DNA of 64,000 nt from an uncultured Rhodospirillales bacterium (GTDB taxonomy: Bacteria > Pseudomonadota > Alphaproteobacteria > Acetobacterales > Acetobacteraceae): NCBI GenBank assembly GCA_903835235.1, contig CAILMF010000063.1, positions 62,001-126,000 of the forward strand, in the 5' to 3' direction. Shown one piece after another: positions 48,512 to 56,876 of the stretch. The notes beneath the pieces were generated by a model. The model had not been told where the DNA came from, searched no databases, and was given only the letters and a program-made list of their open reading frames with translations. The translations under genes were made by a program, and so were the position numbers. Position 1 is the stretch's first letter; the number at the start of each line of letters is the position of its first letter.

Positions 48512-48889
48512 TCAGGCCAAGCGGATGGGGGTGAGGTCCTGGAACCAGGACTGCGCCTGCACGAAGCCCTGCACCTTCGGCCCTAAGGCCCGCGGGTTCA
48601 GGTCGTGCGCGATGAAGATCGCCACGTCGTCGTCGACCAGGTGTTCATGCAGCGCGCGCAGCGTCGCCGCCTGCTTCACCGGGTCGAATTCCGCCAGCAC
48701 CTTGTCCAGCGCCGCATCGGTCACCGGGTCGGCATGGCGGCCCCAGTTGAAGCCCACCGGCGCGGCATAGGCCGAATGCAGCACGCGGATATAGGCGGCA
48801 TAGGGGTCGATGGGCGCCCAGCTGGCGTTGATGGCGGTGCAGCCGCGCGCGCTCGGCGCCGCCACGCCCTCGCGCATCATGGTGAACAT
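48512..48889 (-). pseudogene. C-terminal fragment of a family-5 substrate-binding protein
   Basis: About 125 residues are recognisable, starting near MFTMMREGVAAPSARG and ending VQAQSWFQDLTPIRLA. They align without gaps to the last part of the neighbouring receptor (IWRDGFKAPSNRG to VQARSWFQDLTPVRLE), including AHDLNPRA. The first 400 or so residues of the parent are absent: upstream lies the divergent M20 hydrolase gene. The remnant keeps its frame and stop. It is most likely left by a duplication followed by deletion at the 49-kb boundary. Confidence 0.85.
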
Positions 48890-48986
48890 GCGACAGGCTC
48901 TCCGAAATCCACCCGCGGCCCATTCATTTTGCGTGCCAAAGCGGCATAATGGCCGGCACGATACCGATGAAGGCCACCAAACCGGC

Positions 48987-50267
48987 ATGTTGCCCGAAAT
49001 GACGCCAGCCAACCCCGGCCCCGCCTTGGCCGCGCGCCTGTTCGACGCGCTGCGGGAGGCATCGCTGGACCCGCCCGGCGTCAGCCGCGCCAGCTATGGC
49101 GAGGGCGAGGCCGCCGCCCACGCCCTGGCTCGTGCGGAGGCCGCCGCGCTGGGCCTGGAATGCCACGCCGACCCCGCCGGCAACCTGTTCATGACCCTGC
49201 CCGGCGCCGACCGCAGCCTGCCCGCCAGCTTCATCGGCAGCCACCTCGACGCCGTGCCGCATGGCGGCAACTTCGATGGCGCCGCCGGGGTGATCATGGG
49301 CCTGGCTGCCTGCGCCGAACTCCGCGCCGCCGGCACCATGCTGCCGCGCGACCTCACCATCATGGCTGTCAGGGCGGAGGAGATGTGCTGGTTCCCCGCC
49401 TTCTACCTGGGCAGCCGCGCCGCCTTCGGCCTCATCCCCGCGCAACTGCCCGATAGCGTCCGCCGCAGCGACAGCGGCCGCACACTGGCTGAACACATGG
49501 CCGAGCAGGGGCTGGACCCCGACTTCCTGCGCCGGGGCAGCGCCAGCCTTCACCCCGCGCGCATCCACTGCTTCATCGAGCCGCATATCGAACAGGGGCC
49601 GCAACTGGCAGCGGCGGGCATTCCGGTGGCGGTGGTCACGGGCATCCGCGGCAGCCTGCGCCATCCGCGCTGCCTGGCGCAGGGCCGCTGGGGCCATGCC
49701 GGCGCCGAACCCCGCGCCAACCGCGCCGATGCCGTGCTGGCCGCCGCCGAACTGGCCAGCGCGCTGGACAGCTTCTGGCAGGCCGAGGAAGCTGCCGGCC
49801 GCGACCTGGTGCTGACGCTGGGCGAGTTCCACACCCCCACCGCCATGCACGGCCCCACCAAGATCCCCGGCGAATTGCGCTTCAGCCTGGACATCCGCAG
49901 CGAGGACAAGGCGGTGCTGGATGCCGCCGCCGCGCTGCTGGCCGCCCGTGCCGAGAGCATCGCCGCCCGGCGTGGCGTCACGCTCAGCTACGGCCAGGGC
50001 ATGCGGGTGGAGCCGCTGCGCATGGCGCCCTGGCTGCGCGCCGCGCTGAACGCCGGTGCCGCCACGGCAGGGGTGCCGGTGCTGGAAATGGCGTCGGGCG
50101 CCGGGCATGACGCGCTGATCTTCGGCCAGCAGGGTGTCGACTGCGCAATGCTGTTCATCCGCAACACCGGCGGCAGCCACAACCCGGACGAAGCCATGGA
50201 ACTGGCCGACTTCAACGCCGCCCTGGCCGTGCTGCTGGCCGCGCTGCCGCAAATCTGCGCGGCGTGA
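48987..50267 (+). CDS. M20-family Zn-dependent amidohydrolase (hydantoinase/carbamoylase family)
   Basis: 426 residues. Metal and catalytic blocks: FIGSHLDAVPHGGNFDGAAGVIMGL, AVRAEEMCWFP (a degenerate form of the usual EEEGxRF), CFIEPHIEQGPQL and GRWGHAGAEPRANRADAVLAAAEL, followed by SGAGHDALIFG. Members cleave N-carbamoyl amino acids, ureidoglycolate or allantoate. The ATG at 48987 is one choice; ATG at 48999 gives a similar protein. It is followed by an aminotransferase and a luciferase-type oxygenase on the same strand, a likely nitrogen-scavenging operon. Confidence 0.9.
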   Translation: MLPEMTPANPGPALAARLFDALREASLDPPGVSRASYGEGEAAAHALARAEAAALGLECHADPAGNLFMTLPGADRSLPASFIGSHLDAVPHGGNFDGAAGVIMGLAACAELRAAGTMLPRDLTIMAVRAEEMCWFPAFYLGSRAAFGLIPAQLPDSVRRSDSGRTLAEHMAEQGLDPDFLRRGSASLHPARIHCFIEPHIEQGPQLAAAGIPVAVVTGIRGSLRHPRCLAQGRWGHAGAEPRANRADAVLAAAELASALDSFWQAEEAAGRDLVLTLGEFHTPTAMHGPTKIPGELRFSLDIRSEDKAVLDAAAALLAARAESIAARRGVTLSYGQGMRVEPLRMAPWLRAALNAGAATAGVPVLEMASGAGHDALIFGQQGVDCAMLFIRNTGGSHNPDEAMELADFNAALAVLLAALPQICAA

Positions 50268-50323
50268 CAAGCACGGCGCAACCGCCCTACGCTCCCCATC
50301 CTCCAGCAGCAGCCGAGGCCCCG

Positions 50324-51724
50324 ATGTCCCAGACCAACCAGCCCGATCCCGAAATCCGCCGCAAGGTGGTCGAGCAGGACCTGGCCAACGTCCTGCACCC
50401 CCTGCTGCAGCACAAGGCGCTGGAAGAGAAGCAGATGGTCGTCACCGGCGGCCAGGGCAGCACCATCGTCGATGCCGACGGCACCACCTATCTGGACGCC
50501 ATGGCCGGCCTCTGGTGCGTCAACATCGGCTATGGCCGCACCGAGCTGGCCCAAGTGGCGGCCGAGCAGATGCAGCAGATCGCCTACTACCCGCATACCG
50601 GCATGAACCTGCCGGCGGCGCAGTTGGCCGAGCAGCTGAACACCCTGATGGGCGGCGGCTACCATACCTACTTCGTCAACTCGGGCTCCGAGGCGAACGA
50701 GGCCGGCTTCAAGATCGCCCGGCAATATGTGAAGCACGAATACCCCGGCGAATTCCGCTTCAAGACCATTTCTCGTTATTACGCCTACCACGGCACTACG
50801 CTGGCGACCCTCGCCGCTGGTGGCATGGGCGACCGGAAAGGCAAGTTCGAACCCTATGCCGGCGAGTTCGTCCATGTGCCGGCGCCCACCTGCTACCGCT
50901 GCCCGCTGGGCCTGGAATACCCGTCCTGCAAGGTCGCCTGCGCCCAGGCCATCGAGAACTCCATCCTCGGCGAAGGTCCGCAGAGCGTGGCCGAGGTCAT
51001 CGTGGAACCCATCATGTCCGGTGTCGGCATCGCGGTGCCGCCGGATGAGTACCTGCCGATGGTCGAAGCCATCTGCCGCAAATACGACGTGCTGCTGCAC
51101 GTGGACGAGGTGATCAACGGCTTCGGCCGCACCGGCAAGATGTTCGGCCACCAGCATTGGGGCATCAGCCCCGATATCATGGCCGTGGCCAAGGGCATCG
51201 TCAGCGCCTACCTGCCCATCGCCGCCACCGTGGTGAAGAACCACGTGTTTGAGAGCTTCCTCGGCGAGGTCGCGGATGCCCGCCAGGTGATGCAGGTCAA
51301 CACCTATGGCGGCCACCCCGTCGCCGCGGCCGTCGCGGTCCGCAACATCGAGATCATGCTCGAAGAAGAACTGCCGCAGCGCGCCGCCACCATGGGCGCC
51401 TATCTGATGGACGGCCTCAAGGCCACGCTGTTCAAGCACGCCATCTGCGGCGACGTCCGCGGCAAGGGCCTGCTGATCGGCATCGAGCTGGTGACCGACC
51501 GCGAGAGCAAGGTGCAGCTGGAAGCCGGCCTGATCGCCGGCGTGGTCGATTTCTGCAAGGCCAATGGCGTCATCGTCGGCCGCTCCGGCGGCGGCGCGCG
51601 CCATTCCAACACCATCGCCCTCTCGCCGCCGCTCGTGATCACCCGTGGGGAATGCGACACACTCATAGAGGTGCTGGACCGCGCGCTGGCGGATGCCGTG
51701 GCCAAGCGCGCCGGCCGGGGCTGA
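50324..51724 (+). CDS. Class III PLP-dependent aminotransferase (taurine/omega-amino acid-pyruvate type)
   Basis: 466 residues. Key blocks: YFVNSGSEANEAGFKIARQY (cofactor phosphate site), YYAYHGTTLATLAAGG, LLHVDEVINGFGRTGKMFG with the PLP aspartate, and the Schiff-base lysine in MAVAKGIVSAYLPI. The cysteine-containing loop TCYRCPLGLEYPSCKVACAQAIE resembles taurine-pyruvate aminotransferases. It transfers an amino group from an omega-amino or sulfonated amine to a 2-oxo acid. It lies 56 bases after the M20 hydrolase gene and 7 bases before the flavin monooxygenase. Confidence 0.92.
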   Translation: MSQTNQPDPEIRRKVVEQDLANVLHPLLQHKALEEKQMVVTGGQGSTIVDADGTTYLDAMAGLWCVNIGYGRTELAQVAAEQMQQIAYYPHTGMNLPAAQLAEQLNTLMGGGYHTYFVNSGSEANEAGFKIARQYVKHEYPGEFRFKTISRYYAYHGTTLATLAAGGMGDRKGKFEPYAGEFVHVPAPTCYRCPLGLEYPSCKVACAQAIENSILGEGPQSVAEVIVEPIMSGVGIAVPPDEYLPMVEAICRKYDVLLHVDEVINGFGRTGKMFGHQHWGISPDIMAVAKGIVSAYLPIAATVVKNHVFESFLGEVADARQVMQVNTYGGHPVAAAVAVRNIEIMLEEELPQRAATMGAYLMDGLKATLFKHAICGDVRGKGLLIGIELVTDRESKVQLEAGLIAGVVDFCKANGVIVGRSGGGARHSNTIALSPPLVITRGECDTLIEVLDRALADAVAKRAGRG

Positions 51725-51731
51725 CGCACCG

Positions 51732-53075
51732 ATGACCAGCCGGCAGTTGAAGCTGGGCGCCTTCTTCTTCACGCCCGGCAGCCATTCCGCCGGCTGGCGC
51801 CACCCGGATGCCATTCCGGAAACCGACATGTCCTTCGCCCACTACGTCCGCATGGCGCAGGTGGCGGAGGCGGGCAAGCTGGACTGCATCTTCTTCCAGG
51901 ACACCGCGGCGGTGAATGGCAGCGCCATGCTGGATGGCGCGCCCAGCCCCTGGCGCCCGGCCATGGGCCGCCAGGTCTTCCCGGAGCCAGCCACGCTGAT
52001 CGCGGCGCTGGCGCCAATGACGACGCATCTCGGCCTGGTCGCCACCGCCACCACCACCTATGGCGACCCCTACACCATCGCCCGGCGCTTCGGCAGCGTG
52101 GACCACATCAGCGGCGGCCGCGCCGGCTGGAACCTGGTGACCTCGCAGATCGAGGACGAGGCGCTGAATTTCGGCCTGGACCGCCATCCGGACCACGACG
52201 AGCGCTACCGCCGCGCCGAGGAGTTCTTCGATGTCTGCGCCGGCCTCTGGGACAGTTTTGAGAGTGGCGCCTTCCCGCGCGACAAGGCCACGGGCCAGTA
52301 CCTGGACCCCGCCAAGGCCCATATCCTGGACCACCACGGCGCGTTCTTCCGCGTCCGCGGGCCGCTGAACCTGCCGCGCGCGCCGCAGGGCCGCCCGGTC
52401 ATCTCCCAGGCCGGCTCGTCGGAAGTGGGCAAGCAACTGGCGTCCCGCTGCGCCGACATGATCTTCACCGCGCAGTCAGACCTGGCGGAGGGCCAGGCCT
52501 TCTACCGCGACGTGAAGGCCCGCGCCGTGGCGCATGGCCGCCAGCCCGACGACGTGAAGATCATGCCCGGCTTCATGGCCATCACCGGCCCGGACCAGGC
52601 CAGCGCCCAGCGCACCTACGACGAACTGGCCGAACTGATCGACGACGCCACTGCGCTGCGCCTGCTGGCGCGGCTCTGCGGCGACCTCGACATCTACGCC
52701 TATCCCCTCGACGGCCCGCTGCCGCCGCTGCCCGTCAGCAACGCCGCCAAGGCGCGCCAGGCGCACCTGGTGGCCAAGGCCGCCCGGGAGAACCTCAGCA
52801 TCCGCCAGGTCGCCCGCTACATGGGCACCTCGCTCGGCCATCAGCTCATCATCGGCGACGCCACCCGCGTGGCCGACGTGATGCAGGAATGGCTGGAGGC
52901 CGGCGCCTGCGACGGCTTCACCCTGATGTTCCCGTTCTACTCCCGCCCGCTGGAGGACTTCGTCACCTATGTGGTGCCGGAGTTGCAGCGCCGCGGCATC
53001 TTCCGCACCGAGTATGAAGGGCGGACGCTGCGCGAGAACCTGGGCGTGCCGGTGCCGCGCAACCGCTGGGGTTGA
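51732..53075 (+). CDS. LLM-class flavin-dependent monooxygenase (NtaA/SnaA/DszA type)
   Basis: 447 residues, the length of the two-component FMNH2 monooxygenase group. Blocks: LKLGAFFFTPGSHSAGWRHPDA, FFQDTAAVNG, LGLVATATTTYGDPYTIARRFGSVDHISGGRAGWNLVTS and GRPVISQAGSSEVGKQLAS. Members open C-N or C-S bonds of chelators, dimethyl sulfide, dibenzothiophene sulfone and similar. It needs reduced flavin from a separate reductase. It forms a run with the aminotransferase and M20 hydrolase. Confidence 0.92.
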   Translation: MTSRQLKLGAFFFTPGSHSAGWRHPDAIPETDMSFAHYVRMAQVAEAGKLDCIFFQDTAAVNGSAMLDGAPSPWRPAMGRQVFPEPATLIAALAPMTTHLGLVATATTTYGDPYTIARRFGSVDHISGGRAGWNLVTSQIEDEALNFGLDRHPDHDERYRRAEEFFDVCAGLWDSFESGAFPRDKATGQYLDPAKAHILDHHGAFFRVRGPLNLPRAPQGRPVISQAGSSEVGKQLASRCADMIFTAQSDLAEGQAFYRDVKARAVAHGRQPDDVKIMPGFMAITGPDQASAQRTYDELAELIDDATALRLLARLCGDLDIYAYPLDGPLPPLPVSNAAKARQAHLVAKAARENLSIRQVARYMGTSLGHQLIIGDATRVADVMQEWLEAGACDGFTLMFPFYSRPLEDFVTYVVPELQRRGIFRTEYEGRTLRENLGVPVPRNRWG

Positions 53076-53117
53076 ACCCAGCCCTGGCGGTTCCGTTCAA
53101 CCACCCCTAACTATGCT

Positions 53118-53139
53118 CCGCCGGCAGCCTTGCCGGCGG
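53118..53139 (+). promoter_or_regulatory. GC hairpin before a lipoprotein gene
   Basis: CCGCCGGC (53118-53125) pairs perfectly with GCCGGCGG (53132-53139) around a 6-base loop, two bases before AAAGGGG, the probable ribosome binding site of the lipoprotein gene at 53154. No T-run follows, so it is either a Rho-type end signal of the upstream operon or a stabiliser at the mRNA 5' end. Confidence 0.4.
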
Positions 53140-53153
53140 CAAAGGGGTTCGGC

Positions 53154-54425
53154 ATGCATCTTGGCCGCCTGGTGGCCATCTGGCTCAGCTTCTGGCTCTC
53201 CGGCTGCGCCATGGTGGATTTCAGCCGGCCGGGCACCACGCAACAGCCCCTGGCCCTGCTGGACAGCTACTTCGCCGAGTTCTGCGCGGTTTCCCAAATC
53301 CTGCAGCGGCCGGGCTCGGCCGCCACGATCCGCGGCGATATCGGCGGCCATTCGGTATTCTTCCTGCACGGCGCCTGCCGCGCCGGGCCGCAGGGGCAAA
53401 CCCGCATCCAGCTGTGCGACGAACCCGGCGCCGAGGCCAGCGATGGTATCGGCCTCAGCATGAACGCGCATTTCGCCAGCACGAAGTGGGTGGCGACGCC
53501 GGGACGCGATTTCTTCCTGAACGGCAACCTGGCGGAAGGCGCGCCGCTGACCCGTGCCGGCCACGCCGCGGTGATGGCGGAAGCCCGGCGCCTGCGGCTG
53601 TATGAGGGCGTGACCTTCCACCCGGAGGTCTTCGCCGACATGCCGCCGGGCATCAGCCGGGAAGACTGGATCCAGGAGATATCGGTCGCCACCGACTATG
53701 GCATCAGCCTGGGCCGCGGCCGGTTCTGCGCCAGGGTGCCGGTCAACCGCGCCCAGCTTGCGGCCATGGTGCGGTTCCTGAACGACGAGAACGCGCCCTA
53801 TCGCGACCACGGCCAGACCTTCCGCTGGGACCTGTTCAAGGACAACTGCATCCACCTGGCGCACAACGCCCTGGCCGCCGCCGGCCTGTGGCGCGAATGG
53901 CCGACCAACCGCCACTTCCTGATCTCGGTGCTGGACTTCCCGGTGCCCCGCAATGAGTTCGTCAACCTGATGCAGCGGGTCGGCGACGCCGGCATGCTCG
54001 ACCCCTACGAGATTCACGCCGACCCCGCCGTGCGCCGTGCCCTGCTGGAGTTCAACCAGCTTCCCATCCGTGCCGGCGCCCTGATGGAAAGCCGCCCGCC
54101 GCAGACCCCGAACGAGGTCTACGAGACCGGGTTGAAGCTGATCTTCTACGACGCCGACTTCATCGGCCCCTACCAGGGCTGGTTCGACGCCATCCAGGCC
54201 GACCCGACCCAGCACGACCCGCGCCAGAACCTGGCCTGGGCCCATGCCCAGCAACGCCTGGCGCTGGCGCGCCGCCAGCCGCTGGAATGGTGGCTGGCCC
54301 AACCCGGCATCCCCGACCGCGATCGCTTCGCCACTACCTATCACCGCTTCTACGCCCTGTTGGAACGCGAGATCGCCGCCGCCGGGCCGCTGCTGGCCCG
54401 CACGGATGTTGCCGCGGCGCCATGA
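53154..54425 (+). CDS. Predicted lipoprotein with possible papain-like fold, unknown function
   Basis: 423 residues. The signal sequence MHLGRLVAIWLSFWLSGC ends in a lipobox (LSGC). The mature part has no family I can name. The segment WDLFKDNCIHLAHNALAAAGLW (about residues 225-246) puts an Asn-Cys pair at the start of a helix, a feature of DUF4105 and other NlpC/papain-like membrane-associated hydrolases. Candidate histidines lie nearby. Hydrolase activity is inference only. AAAGGGG lies 6 bases before the ATG. It is followed 61 bases later by a GST gene. Confidence 0.65.
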   Translation: MHLGRLVAIWLSFWLSGCAMVDFSRPGTTQQPLALLDSYFAEFCAVSQILQRPGSAATIRGDIGGHSVFFLHGACRAGPQGQTRIQLCDEPGAEASDGIGLSMNAHFASTKWVATPGRDFFLNGNLAEGAPLTRAGHAAVMAEARRLRLYEGVTFHPEVFADMPPGISREDWIQEISVATDYGISLGRGRFCARVPVNRAQLAAMVRFLNDENAPYRDHGQTFRWDLFKDNCIHLAHNALAAAGLWREWPTNRHFLISVLDFPVPRNEFVNLMQRVGDAGMLDPYEIHADPAVRRALLEFNQLPIRAGALMESRPPQTPNEVYETGLKLIFYDADFIGPYQGWFDAIQADPTQHDPRQNLAWAHAQQRLALARRQPLEWWLAQPGIPDRDRFATTYHRFYALLEREIAAAGPLLARTDVAAAP

Positions 54426-54486
54426 CCCCTTCCCGGCAACGCCGCCGTCACGGATAAACGGGCACCTCCGCCAGAAGGAACCTGCC

Positions 54487-55143
54487 ATGCTCACCCTCTA
54501 CGGCGTCCTGCGCAGCCGTGCGTCCCGCAACGCCTGGCTGGCGCAGGAGCTGAACCTGCCGATGCGGCGCATCCCGGTGATGCAGGCCTACCGCCTGGCC
54601 AACCCGGATGCCCCCGACGCACCGCTGCATACCCGTTCCCCGGCCTTCCTGGCGGTGAACCCCAATGGCCATATCCCCAGCCTGGTGGATGGCGACCTGG
54701 TGCTGCACGAAAGCCTGGCCATCAACCTCTACCTCGCCCGCCAGCATGGCGGCGCCCTGGGCCCGGCCAATGCCGCCGAGGACGGGCTGTTCGGGATGTG
54801 GGCGCTCTGGGCCGCCACCGAAGCCGAGCCGCATACCATCCAGGTGCTGTACCACCGCGTCGGCAAGCCGCCGGCCGAACGTGACCCGGCGGTGGCCGCG
54901 GCCGCCATCGCCGCGCTGCGCGCCCCCTTCGCGGTGCTGGACCAGGCGCTGGCCGCCACCGGCTGGCTGGTCGGAGGCCGCTTCACCGTGGCCGATATCA
55001 ATACCTCGGAGATCATCCGCTACGCCCTGCCGGCGCCGGAGCTGTTCGAGGGCCTGCCCGCGCTCAGCGCCTGGCTGACCGCCTGCCACGCCCGCCCGGC
55101 CTTCAAGCGCATGATGGCCGAACGCGAGCTGGAGCCGGCCTGA
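54487..55143 (+). CDS. Glutathione S-transferase family protein
   Basis: 218 residues. The N-terminal thioredoxin-like domain has MLTLYGVLRSRASRNAWLAQELNL (Ser-containing active site), FLAVNPNGHIPSLVDGDLVLHESLAINLYLAR with the conserved cis-proline and the E-S pair that binds the glutathione gamma-glutamyl group. The C-terminal helical domain has WLVGGRFTVADINTSEIIRY. It probably detoxifies or isomerises an intermediate. The ATG at 54487 has AGAAGGA upstream. Confidence 0.92.
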   Translation: MLTLYGVLRSRASRNAWLAQELNLPMRRIPVMQAYRLANPDAPDAPLHTRSPAFLAVNPNGHIPSLVDGDLVLHESLAINLYLARQHGGALGPANAAEDGLFGMWALWAATEAEPHTIQVLYHRVGKPPAERDPAVAAAAIAALRAPFAVLDQALAATGWLVGGRFTVADINTSEIIRYALPAPELFEGLPALSAWLTACHARPAFKRMMAERELEPA

Positions 55144-55156
55144 ACCGCCGGCGCGC

Positions 55157-55270
55157 CGACGGCACCATACGGTCAACCTGAATCGGTACGACCGGATGGT
55201 GCTGTCGCCGCAACAGGGTGCAGCGCAAGAAATCCGTCCTGATGATTCCAGCAGAACGGATGTTGCGCTA
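55157..55270. mobile_element. MITE-like ~114-bp palindromic element, copy 2
   Basis: In reverse orientation this aligns without gaps over all 114 bases with copy 1 at 11111-11224; by eye about 84 positions match, and 41 of the first 49. It keeps the two-stem layout: ATCCGTCCTGATGATT against CAGAACGGAT near 55233-55262, and the CTGAATCGGT half at 55178-55208. It fills the gap between the convergent GST and hydroxylase genes, and its outer TAG supplies the hydroxylase stop codon. Its left terminus has lost the TA (TC instead), so it looks older than copy 1. Confidence 0.75.
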
Positions 55271-56866
55271 CCGCGCCAGCACCTGCGCCACGGCGGCGCC
55301 CAATGCCCGTGCCGGTGCCTCATGTGCGCCGGCACTGCGCCAGGCGACATAGCCATCTGGCCGGACCAGCACCGCACCTTCGGGCGTCACGCCATAGGCG
55401 GCGTGCCAGGCGCCATCGGGGTCCGTCAACTCCGTGCCCAGGCGATACGCCGCCGCGCCCGGCAGGCTCAATCCGTCGAACGCATCGCGCCAGGCGCCGC
55501 CGTTTTCCCCCGCCAGCAGCACGAAGCCACGGCCCAACAGGTCCACGGTCGAAACCCGTTCGCCGCCGCGTTCCAGCCAGACATGCGGCGCCCGGCCACC
55601 TGGCCGCGCGCTGGGCGCATATTGCGTGATGGGGTCCTCCACCTGCACCGGCGCCGAGCCATCCGGCACCACCGCGGCGGATTGGTACTGCGCGCCGAAG
55701 ATCAACCCCTGTTCATTCAGGAACTCGGGCCGCGCCAGCTTGGCGCCCTCCACCCGCTCGGTGCGCCCCATGGAAAGCGAGTTGGCCAGGCTGGTCTCGG
55801 TGATCAGTCGGCCCAGTGGCTGGCGCTCGTCATGGTAGGTGTCCAGCAGCGCCGGGCCGGCCTGGCCATGCAGCACCGCCGCCAGCTTCCAGCACAGGTT
55901 CTGCGCGTCCTGCACGCCGGTGTTCATGCCGAAGCCCCCGGTCGGCGGCATCTCGTGCGCGGCATCGCCGGCCAGGAACACCCGGCCATGGCCGTACTGG
56001 TCGGCCACGATGGCCGAGGCCACCCAGGCGCTGACGCCGCGCACCGTCACCTCCAGGTCAGGCACGCCGGCGGCCTGGCGGATCAGCGCGATGCAGCGCT
56101 CCGGCGTCAGGTCCTCCGGCCGGAAGCCGTATTGGCTCAGGCTGTGGATCAGGAAGCCCCAGCGGTCATGCGCGTTGATGGTCAGGAAGGTGCCGCGCAA
56201 ATCCGGCTGCTCGACGAAGTACAGCGCCGCCGGGCGGTCCTGAATCCATGGCCGCAGGTCGGCGTTGAACAGGATGTTGACGCTGTCATAGACATTCTCG
56301 CGCCCGATCATCTGCACGCCGACCTGGCGCCTGACCCGGCTCTGCGAGCCATCGCAGGCCACCAGGTACTGCGCCCGCACCGCGGTCTCGGCACCGGTCA
56401 CCCGGTCCACCAGCATGCCGGTCACGCCATCGGCGCCCTGCTCGAAGCTGGTGAGCTCGGTGTTGAAGCGCAGCTCGCCCAGCGGCTCGGCCTCGGCGAA
56501 GCGGCGCAGCACCGGCTCGAAGTCGTCCTGCGCGCACAGCGCGTTGCGCGTCGGCGTCGCCGCCATGTTCTGCGGCTTGAACCGCCCGGGCACCCGACGC
56601 TCGATCTCGCGCCCGGCCAGGCTCTCGGTCCAGACGATCAGCCCGGTCTTCTCCACCGCCAGGCCGGCGGCGCGGATGTCATCCTCGATGCCCTGCTGGC
56701 GATACATCTCCATGGTGCGGGCATTGATGCCGCGCGCCTTCGGCACCACGGCGGTGCCGGGGTGGCGCTCCGCCAGCAGGTTGCCGATGCCAAGCCGCGA
56801 CAGCAGCAGCGAGGCGGTCAGCCCGACCGGGCCACCACCGACGATCAGGACGGGGGTTTCGCGCAT
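55268..56866 (-). CDS. FAD-dependent aromatic monooxygenase (PHBH family)
   Basis: 532 residues. FAD motif VLIVGGGPVGLTASLLLSRLGI, the DG motif VACDGSQSRVRRQVG and the GD motif VFLAGDAAHEMPPTGGFGMNTGVQDAQNLCWKLA define the p-hydroxybenzoate hydroxylase class; the long C-terminal thioredoxin-like part fits the PheA/MhpA subgroup. It hydroxylates a phenol with NAD(P)H and O2. The ATG at 56866 was chosen because the FAD motif follows at once. It lies 10 bases after a Bug receptor gene, which may import its substrate. Its stop codon comes from copy 2 of the palindromic element. Confidence 0.93.
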   Translation of the reverse strand: MRETPVLIVGGGPVGLTASLLLSRLGIGNLLAERHPGTAVVPKARGINARTMEMYRQQGIEDDIRAAGLAVEKTGLIVWTESLAGREIERRVPGRFKPQNMAATPTRNALCAQDDFEPVLRRFAEAEPLGELRFNTELTSFEQGADGVTGMLVDRVTGAETAVRAQYLVACDGSQSRVRRQVGVQMIGRENVYDSVNILFNADLRPWIQDRPAALYFVEQPDLRGTFLTINAHDRWGFLIHSLSQYGFRPEDLTPERCIALIRQAAGVPDLEVTVRGVSAWVASAIVADQYGHGRVFLAGDAAHEMPPTGGFGMNTGVQDAQNLCWKLAAVLHGQAGPALLDTYHDERQPLGRLITETSLANSLSMGRTERVEGAKLARPEFLNEQGLIFGAQYQSAAVVPDGSAPVQVEDPITQYAPSARPGGRAPHVWLERGGERVSTVDLLGRGFVLLAGENGGAWRDAFDGLSLPGAAAYRLGTELTDPDGAWHAAYGVTPEGAVLVRPDGYVAWRSAGAHEAPARALGAAVAQVLAR

Positions 56867-56876
56867 GTTGGGTTCC

